NCBI GenBank assembly: GCA_044349205.1
Contig: JBIKRJ010000050.1
Span: forward strand, 1-13,092
Source of the DNA: UBA9547 sp044349205
GTDB taxonomy: Bacteria > Bacteroidota > Bacteroidia > Cytophagales > UBA9547
Direction: 5' to 3'
Length of the DNA stretch: 13,092 nt
This document shows positions 1 to 5,306 of the stretch, piece by piece. Position 1 is the stretch's first letter. Every line of letters starts with the position of its first letter. A program made the translations under genes and the position numbers. The notes beneath the pieces were generated by a model. That model was not told the origin of the DNA, ran no database searches, and saw only the letters and a list, made by a program, of their open reading frames with translations.

Positions 1-567
1 TCAAATCCATTCGAATTGTTGGTGGCCGTGGTGCTTAGCGCTCAGTGTACCGACAAGCGAGTGAATGTTGTAACAAAAAAATTATTTCATGATTTTCCTA
101 CACCAGAGTCGTTGGCTCGCTCAGATTTTGACACTCTGTTTCCGTACATTCGATCGGTTTCCTATCCCAACAACAAAACAAAACATCTTTTAGGTTTGGC
201 TAAGATGCTGGTAGAAAAGTACCACTCGGAAGTACCCGCTACGTTAGAGGAACTGCAAAACCTACCAGGTGTGGGCCGCAAGACCGCCAACGTAATAGCC
301 TCCGTTATTTACAACCAACCCGCCATGGCAGTAGATACCCATGTGTTTCGAGTGTCGAAAAGATTGGGTTTGGTCGATTCAAAAGCCAAAACACCTCTTG
401 AGGTGGAAAAGACATTGGTAAAAAACATACCTGAAAATTTTGTGGCAGTGGCTCATCATTGGCTCATTTTGCATGGGCGCTATGTGTGTGTGGCTCGTAA
501 ACCTAAATGCGAAATTTGCCAGCTGGCTTCTTGGTGCAAGTATTTTGAAAATTTGAGCAAGGACTAG
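1..567 (+). CDS. nth: Endonuclease III (5' end outside window)
   Basis: DNA glycosylase/AP lyase that removes oxidised pyrimidines in base-excision repair. The frame is open from base 1 and enters at the SNPFELLVAVVLSAQ segment. By comparison with E. coli Nth (211 residues, recalled) about 27-30 N-terminal residues lie upstream, so the ATG-like start near base 16 is not real. Visible: the helix-hairpin-helix LPGVGRKTAN with the catalytic lysine (visible residue 94), the catalytic aspartate in AVDTH (visible residue 112, the same 18-residue spacing as K120/D138 in E. coli), HHWLILHGR, and the C-terminal [4Fe-4S] cluster pattern C-X6-C-X2-C-X5-C. All key residues are intact, so the protein should be active. 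No convincing terminator follows; a 7-bp inverted repeat at 578-596 has no T-tract. The next gene, rpsP, begins 114 bp later behind its own -7 box. Confidence 0.96.
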   Translation, partial: SNPFELLVAVVLSAQCTDKRVNVVTKKLFHDFPTPESLARSDFDTLFPYIRSVSYPNNKTKHLLGLAKMLVEKYHSEVPATLEELQNLPGVGRKTANVIASVIYNQPAMAVDTHVFRVSKRLGLVDSKAKTPLEVEKTLVKNIPENFVAVAHHWLILHGRYVCVARKPKCEICQLASWCKYFENLSKD

Positions 568-627
568 AAAATGCCCTGAATAATGTCAGATTATTCCAAT
601 TCATTCAGCGAAGAATAGATTTTTCAT

Positions 628-635
628 TATCTTTG
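628..635 (+). promoter_or_regulatory. Putative Bacteroidota -7 box for rpsP
   Basis: TATCTTTG fits the Bacteroidota -7 consensus TAnnTTTG exactly and lies 46 bp before the rpsP start, in the only gap upstream of it. I see no good -33 TTG at the expected 19-21 bp spacing, so this rests on one box. A 4-bp GGGA/TCCC pairing (654-666) in the leader is too weak to call a structure. Confidence 0.4.
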
Positions 636-681
636 CAACCCTAAAATTTAAACGGGACGAGTTCCCCCTAAAAAACAAATT

Positions 682-1314
682 ATGGCATCATCTAATGTTA
701 AAATCAGGCTAGCTCGTAGAGGCCGCAAAAAACTTGCCCTTTACGATATTGTAGTAGCCAATGCCACTTCGCCACGCGATGGCCGTTTTATCGAGAAGTT
801 GGGTACTTACAATCCCAACACCAACCCCGCCACCATCTTATTCGACGAGGCTAAGGCCTTGAAATGGTTGCTAAACGGGGCAGAACCAACTGACACGGTT
901 GGAAGAATGTTGTCTTACAAAGGTGTGCTTATGCGTAAACACCTACAAGTAGGCGTCATAAAAGGAGCCATTACGCAAGAAGTAGCCGACGCACGCTATG
1001 CAGAATGGCTAAAAGCCAAGGAAGCGAAAATCGCAAACAAGGTTACCAGTTTGGCCGACAAGGCAAAAGAAGCCAAGAAAGCGAAACTTGCTGCAGAGAA
1101 AGTTAGCAACGAAGCCAAAGCCAAGGCCTTGGCCGAGAAACGTAGCGCTGCTTCTGCCGAGATTGAAGCTGCTGCCTTGGCTGCCGCCAAAGAAGCTGCT
1201 GGTGAAACAGAAGAAGCGGTAGAAGCCGTAGCTGAAACACCTACAGTAGAAGAACAAGCCAATGTAGAAGTGACTGAAACTACTGCAACAGCTACTGAGG
1301 AAACAGCAGAATAA
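682..1314 (+). CDS. rpsP: 30S ribosomal protein S16 with long C-terminal extension
   Basis: Structural protein of the small ribosomal subunit that contacts 16S rRNA. Residues 1 to about 85 are the S16 fold, recognised by KIRLARRGRKK, YDIVVAN, SPRDGRFIEKLGTYNP and the LLNGAEPTDTV segment. The protein is 210 residues long, while a typical bacterial S16 is about 80-90. The extra ~120 residues form two zones: a lysine/alanine-rich, probably helical part (about 105-155) and then an acidic Glu/Thr/Ala-rich tail to the end. Extended S16 proteins are familiar in Bacteroidota (recalled), so this is a lineage trait and not a fusion artefact. The gene has its own -7 box and terminator. The usual neighbours rimM, trmD and rplS are absent, so it appears monocistronic. 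The - strand open frames opposite the extension are by-products of its biased composition. Confidence 0.96.
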   Translation: MASSNVKIRLARRGRKKLALYDIVVANATSPRDGRFIEKLGTYNPNTNPATILFDEAKALKWLLNGAEPTDTVGRMLSYKGVLMRKHLQVGVIKGAITQEVADARYAEWLKAKEAKIANKVTSLADKAKEAKKAKLAAEKVSNEAKAKALAEKRSAASAEIEAAALAAAKEAAGETEEAVEAVAETPTVEEQANVEVTETTATATEETAE

Positions 1315-1334
1315 TCGGGTTTACCCTATAACTT

Positions 1335-1367
1335 AAAGAGCCATATGTGAAGTATGGCTCTTTTTTT
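1335..1367 (+). terminator. Rho-independent terminator of rpsP
   Basis: Perfect 11-bp stem (1335-1345 with 1353-1363; core AGAGCCATA/TATGGCTCT) and a 7-nt loop. The T-run 1361-1367 overlaps and extends the 3' arm. It starts 20 bp after the rpsP stop, so rpsP is probably transcribed alone. Confidence 0.9.
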
Positions 1368-1374
1368 GTGCCCA

Positions 1375-1493
1375 TTTGTTAACATTGGCTTAACATTGCA
1401 GATTCTTTTTCCAATTGTATGATGCTTTTATAGTCTATTTTCTCCTTTTTGGTGAGTTCGGGGGTGTTTTGTTAACTTTTTCTTAACATTGCA
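1375..1493. repeat. Duplicated GTTAAC/TTAACATT module upstream of the secreted pseudo-phosphatase gene
   Basis: Two 26-bp direct repeats, 1375-1400 and 1468-1493, each read TTTGTTAAC, six variable bases, TTAACATTGCA. They start 93 bp apart, close to nine helical turns. They sit in the 289-bp AT-rich spacer between the rpsP terminator and the gene at 1604, where I see no other gene. The arrangement suggests paired binding sites for a regulator, but the protein is unknown. Related TTGTTAAC motifs occur at 10225 and 11155. A near-match to the -7 box (TACTTTCG, 1573-1580) lies between the repeats and the gene. Confidence 0.5.
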
Positions 1494-1603
1494 AGTATTT
1501 GAAATACAATGTTTTAAAAAATATTTTAAAAAATAATTGGCCTATTTTAACAATTTAGTAACATAAAGTTATTACTTTCGTAATATAGTTTAAAATTAGA
1601 GCC

Positions 1604-2227
1604 ATGAAACTACGAGTATTAGTTGCCAGCTTGACAATCGTCTGCAGCACATTTGCAACAGCACAAAAAGTGCTTCACAAAAAACTTGCTCAGTTTACTC
1701 AATCCCTACCGCAAGAATACCAGGCGATTTCTGACGACCGCAAAGGGGAGCTGATGAGTTTGGTCGATAAGATAATTACACAAAGAAATTTGAATGGAAA
1801 TGCCGCTTTGGTGTTCTCTTCAAACGACAATACATCGGCCAGCCAAATGGCACAAGCTTGGATGCAAGTGGCCATCGAGCAGTATGGTTTGCAAAATATG
1901 ATGGTGTCGTCGTTCGGAGCAACCGAAAAAGCCATTGACAAAGCCACTATTAAAAGCTTGAAAAATGCTGGTTTCAAGGTGCAGAGCAATGCTTCTTTTA
2001 GCCCCAAACCCCGTTATTTGGTGAGCTATTCATGGAATACCAATCCTATGCTTATGTTCTCAAAAAAGTCGGACAATTTTCAAATTCCTTCTACCAATGT
2101 AGTCACTTTTGCGGTAGAAGAAAATTCAGAAGCCAATAGCGATGAAATGTGCAGGAAAGTTGCAAGAGAAATGTTTTTCGTAGCAGAAAAGATTCAAACA
2201 ATTCACATGCTCACGCTTCAGCCATAA
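1604..2227 (+). CDS. Secreted degenerate low-molecular-weight phosphatase/ArsC-like protein
   Basis: A 207-residue protein with a clear signal peptide (basic MKLR, hydrophobic core, probable cleavage after ATA before Q21), so it is exported to the periplasm or beyond. The mature part follows, from memory, the Bacteroidota family of LMW protein-tyrosine-phosphatase/arsenate-reductase-like proteins: an N-terminal helix pair, a beta strand leading into the phosphate loop, then SQMAQAWMQVAIEQYGL, FGATEKAIDKA, LKNAGFKV, MFSKKSDN and a final CRKVAREMFFV helix. The loop that should read C-X5-R (CTHNSRRSH in relatives) is SSNDNTSASQ here: the catalytic cysteine aligns with S73 and the arginine with A79. 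The segment normally carrying the Asp-Pro general acid also seems deleted, between about residues 170 and 180. Catalysis is therefore unlikely; a binding or scaffolding role is inferred. The family call is moderate and a structure prediction would settle it. It is probably monocistronic. Confidence 0.6.
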   Translation: MKLRVLVASLTIVCSTFATAQKVLHKKLAQFTQSLPQEYQAISDDRKGELMSLVDKIITQRNLNGNAALVFSSNDNTSASQMAQAWMQVAIEQYGLQNMMVSSFGATEKAIDKATIKSLKNAGFKVQSNASFSPKPRYLVSYSWNTNPMLMFSKKSDNFQIPSTNVVTFAVEENSEANSDEMCRKVAREMFFVAEKIQTIHMLTLQP

Positions 2228-2243
2228 TTCTTAAGATAGATAT

Positions 2244-2281
2244 ACAAAAAAAAGGGGTGAATATTCACCCCTTTTTTTTGT
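2244..2281. terminator. Bidirectional terminator, perfect 38-nt palindrome
   Basis: A perfect palindrome: ACA8GGGGTGAAT on the left is matched without error by its reverse complement on the right. The G/C-rich core lies at 2254-2271, with eight A on one side and eight T on the other. It thus gives a stem plus U-tract in both directions. It lies 17 bp after the stop at 2227 (+) and 21 bp after the fadN stop at 2303 (-), so it serves both convergent genes. Confidence 0.95.
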
Positions 2282-2302
2282 GCCTAGTACTTAAAGATTT
2301 TT

Positions 2303-4705
2303 TTAGTTTCTAAGTGGTTTGCCTGTGTCCAGCATGTGTTTGATGCGTTCCAAGGTTTTTTTGTGGCCACAAAGCGATAGGAAGGCTTCACGTTCCAAAT
2401 CGAGCAGATATTGCTCTGAAACCAGGGTGGGAGAGGAAAGGTCGCCCCCACACATCACATAGCCGAGTTTTTCAGAAATCAATTTGTCATGTTCCGAAAT
2501 GTATTGACCGGCTTGCATAGAAGCAGCCCCAATGTACACAATACCAAGGCCTTGCTTGCCCAGCACTTTGATGTCTTTCCGCATTTGTGGTTTTGTATAA
2601 CCCGCTTCAGCCATAGCCAAAGCGGCTTTTTTGGCTTCGGCTATTTGGTGGTTTTTATTCACCACCACTAGGTCGCTGTTTCGGTAGAATCCCAAATCGA
2701 AGGCTTCATGTGCTGAAGTAGAAACTTTTGCCTGTCCTATCGTAAGAAAACGGTTTCTTAAAGTGTTCAGCATTACATCGCCCTCTTCAAAAGAGTCGGA
2801 CATGCGCAGCGTCATTTCTTTTGTGCCGCCACCAGCAGGAATTAGGCCCACCCCGAATTCAACCAAGCCAGTATAGGTTTCGGCGGCCGCTACCACTTTG
2901 TCGGCATGTAGCGACAGTTCGCAACCCCCGCCCAGCGTAAGGCCATGTGGAGCCACCACTACCGGGATGGAGGAGTATCTTGCCCTCATCATGGTGTTTT
3001 GGAAAGTGCTTATCATGGTGTTTATTTCGTCCCATTCTTGTTCTATTGCATACATGAGCAGGATGGCAAGATTGGCACCCACCGAAAAATTGGCACCTTG
3101 GTTGCCGACTACTAAGCCTTTGTAGTCTTTTTCGGCAAGTTCGATAGCCATGTTGATGCCTGCAATAACGCCACCCCCCAAGGTGTTCATTTTGCTATGG
3201 AACTCGCAGTTCAAAATTCCGTCGCCCAAGTCAAGTACGCTGCAATCGGCATTGCCCCATACTACTTTGCCTGGTTTTATGTCTTCTAAAATAATGAAGG
3301 CATCGCGGCCGGGTATCGTTTTGTAGGTCTTACTTGGTATGTCATAATATTGACGTAGGCCATTTTCGTTTTTGTAAAAAAATTCGTGTCCGTTGGCAAG
3401 CATTTCTTGCACCCAAGCAGCCGTTTTCTTACCCGATTGTTCGACAAGTGCCAAAGCATTTTTTACGCCGATGGCATCCCAAATTTCGAATGGCCCCAAT
3501 TCCCAGCCAAAGCCAGCGCACATGGCGGCATCGATACGATATACTTCGTCGGCTATTTCTGGGATTCGGTTCGATACATAGGCGAAAAGACTGCCAAAGG
3601 TAAGCCGGTAAAATTCACCTGCTTTGTCTTGTCCAGCTACCAATATTTTATAACGTTTTTTAAGATCGTCAACGGTTTTGGTCAGTTCCAATGTGGCAAA
3701 TTTGACTTTGGTCTGTGGCTTGTATTCGAGGGTGTTTAAGTCCAGCGACAAAATGGCCGTTTCGCCTTTTTCGTTTTTGGTTTTCTTGTAAAAACCTTGT
3801 CCTGTTTTATCGCCAAGCCATTTGTTTTCACTCATTTTTTTCAAAAAATTGGGCAAAACGAAAGTTTCCTTGCTTTCGTCGTTTTGTAAGCCAGCATGCA
3901 GGTTGTTGGCCACATTTATCAAAGTGTCCAGACCTACTACATCGCCGGTACGGAAAGTGGCCGATTTGGGTCTGCCAATCACAGGCCCCGTCAATTTGTC
4001 AACTTCTTCTACGCTTAAACCCAGTTTTTGAATAGAGTGCAATATTTCCATGATGGAATAAATGCCTACCCTGTTGGCAATAAAGGCGGGGGTGTCTTTG
4101 CACAATACGGTATCTTTTCCTAGATAAATCTCGCCGTAATGCGTCAAAAAACTTACCAAATCAGGATCAGTTTCGGGAGCGGGTATGATTTCGAGCAGTT
4201 TAAGATAGCGTGGCGGATTGAAAAAATGGGTGCCACAGAAGTTTTTCCGAAAGTCCTCGCTTCTGTCTTGGGTCAACCATTTCATAGGAATACCCGAGGT
4301 GTTGCTTGTTACGATGGTGCCCGCTTTTCTGAAACTTTCTACTTGTTCGTATAGGCTTTTTTTGATGGCCAGGTTTTCCACCACCACTTCTATTATCCAA
4401 TCAACTTTTGAAATTTCATTCAAGTTGTCGGTGAAATTGCCAGTTTTTATACGGTTTTGGAATGATTTTTTGTAGAGCGGAGCAGGATTGGAATTGACAG
4501 CGGCTGTCAGGGCTTCGTTTACGATACGGTTACGCACTTGTGGGCTATCGACAGTAAGTCCTTTCGACATTTCTTGTGCATTTGGCTCTTTGGGCACAAT
4601 GTCGAGTAAAAGGACTTCTACTCCGATATTGGCAAAATGGCAAGCGATGCGTGAGCCCATAACGCCTGAACCCAAAACAGCTACTTTTTTGATGCTCTTT
4701 TTCAT
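2303..4705 (-). CDS. fadN: 3-hydroxyacyl-CoA dehydrogenase / enoyl-CoA hydratase fusion (FadN type)
   Basis: Bifunctional beta-oxidation enzyme of 800 residues: it hydrates 2-enoyl-CoA and oxidises the resulting 3-hydroxyacyl-CoA with NAD+. The dehydrogenase comes first, as in Bacillus FadN (about 789 residues) and opposite to E. coli FadB. Visible: Rossmann GSGVMG (12-17), SNTSG, the catalytic pair H160 (GTHFFNPP) and E172, and FIANRVG before the C-terminal dehydrogenase domains. The crotonase domain occupies about residues 490-700, with E596 in GGGCEL and E616 in VEFGVGLIPAGGG, the same 20-residue spacing as E144/E164 of rat enoyl-CoA hydratase. All catalytic residues are intact. The ATG at 4705 begins MKKSIKKVAVLG, right for a Rossmann start. 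Thiolase and acyl-CoA dehydrogenase genes often lie beside fadN but are absent here. A one-mismatch -7 box (TATCCTTG, - strand, 4738-4745) may be its promoter. Confidence 0.94.
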   Translation of the reverse strand: MKKSIKKVAVLGSGVMGSRIACHFANIGVEVLLLDIVPKEPNAQEMSKGLTVDSPQVRNRIVNEALTAAVNSNPAPLYKKSFQNRIKTGNFTDNLNEISKVDWIIEVVVENLAIKKSLYEQVESFRKAGTIVTSNTSGIPMKWLTQDRSEDFRKNFCGTHFFNPPRYLKLLEIIPAPETDPDLVSFLTHYGEIYLGKDTVLCKDTPAFIANRVGIYSIMEILHSIQKLGLSVEEVDKLTGPVIGRPKSATFRTGDVVGLDTLINVANNLHAGLQNDESKETFVLPNFLKKMSENKWLGDKTGQGFYKKTKNEKGETAILSLDLNTLEYKPQTKVKFATLELTKTVDDLKKRYKILVAGQDKAGEFYRLTFGSLFAYVSNRIPEIADEVYRIDAAMCAGFGWELGPFEIWDAIGVKNALALVEQSGKKTAAWVQEMLANGHEFFYKNENGLRQYYDIPSKTYKTIPGRDAFIILEDIKPGKVVWGNADCSVLDLGDGILNCEFHSKMNTLGGGVIAGINMAIELAEKDYKGLVVGNQGANFSVGANLAILLMYAIEQEWDEINTMISTFQNTMMRARYSSIPVVVAPHGLTLGGGCELSLHADKVVAAAETYTGLVEFGVGLIPAGGGTKEMTLRMSDSFEEGDVMLNTLRNRFLTIGQAKVSTSAHEAFDLGFYRNSDLVVVNKNHQIAEAKKAALAMAEAGYTKPQMRKDIKVLGKQGLGIVYIGAASMQAGQYISEHDKLISEKLGYVMCGGDLSSPTLVSEQYLLDLEREAFLSLCGHKKTLERIKHMLDTGKPLRN

Positions 4706-4835
4706 AATCTGGAAAACTTCACATAGTGTGTTTAACGCAAGGATACGAAATATAGTTGGCAGTTTTAACCATATAAAGCCGAAAAATGAAACACCCTTTT
4801 TGCAAGGGCTAAGATATCCAAAGCCATTTTTTTGA

Positions 4836-4843
4836 TAGATTTG
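4836..4843 (+). promoter_or_regulatory. Putative -7 box for the membrane protein/7TM sensor pair
   Basis: TAGATTTG fits TAnnTTTG exactly and ends 16 bp before the ATG at 4860, which would give a very short leader. No TTG at the right -33 spacing was seen. It lies in the 154-bp divergent gap opposite fadN, so both transcripts probably start in this gap. Confidence 0.4.
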
Positions 4844-4859
4844 TTTGTAAAGACAAAAT

Positions 4860-5291
4860 ATGGATGATTATAAAATTGTAATCTATGTGGTATTGGGGAT
4901 ACTCTATTATGGGTACAAGTTTTTAGCCAAAAAATCGGAGAGGGAAGAAATGCCGGCTCCTACCCCAAAAGTACCGCACAAAACATTACCGCGAGAAGTT
5001 CCCGTTCCCCAAACCGAAAAGGGAGAAAAAGAAATGCCTAGGCCTTTTTACGAAACCCTAGAAACCACCAACTACGAAACGGGAAGCGAAAAAGTAATGG
5101 TAGAAAATGTAAATCCATACCAGAATTACCGCCTTTCGAATGCAAACGAAGTGGTGGACGATGCCCCTCGATTTGCCGAATTTGCGTTGGCACCTAAGTC
5201 CGAACATCCTATAAAAAAACTGTTTAAAAACAAACAAAAACTGCGCGAATCTTTTGTTTTGAGCGAAGTATTGAAAAGGAAAAGTGTGTAA
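4860..5291 (+). CDS. Small membrane-anchored protein of unknown function
   Basis: A 143-residue protein with no function I recognise. It starts with one hydrophobic helix (about residues 5-24, IVIYVVLGILYYGYKFLAKK) followed by lysines, so the anchor is probably N-out with the rest in the cytoplasm. Residues 30-110 are rich in Pro, Glu and Lys and look disordered. The C-terminus (about 120-143) is a basic, probably helical segment containing LRESFVLSEVLKRK. Similar endings (an S/A-F-I/V-L-S-E-I/V-L-x-R-K pattern) recur in small uncharacterised Bacteroidota proteins, as far as I recall. The gene ends 15 bp before the ATG of the 7TM sensor, so the two are probably co-transcribed and may work together. 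That link is inference. Confidence 0.8.
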   Translation: MDDYKIVIYVVLGILYYGYKFLAKKSEREEMPAPTPKVPHKTLPREVPVPQTEKGEKEMPRPFYETLETTNYETGSEKVMVENVNPYQNYRLSNANEVVDDAPRFAEFALAPKSEHPIKKLFKNKQKLRESFVLSEVLKRKSV

Positions 5292-5306
5292 AACGCCAAT
5301 TTGGGC

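Noticed and set aside
578..596. Inverted repeat GAATAAT-5 nt-ATTATTC after nth as a terminator
   Set aside because: The stem is all A/T except one pair and no T-run follows; it is too weak to call.
996..1262. Alanine/serine-rich open frames on the - strand opposite rpsP
   Set aside because: They mirror the Lys/Ala/Glu codon bias of the S16 extension, with no start context or homology.
5301..5306. In-frame TTG start two codons before the ATG of the 7TM sensor
   Set aside because: It adds only two residues before the same signal peptide; ATG at 5307 is the more likely start.
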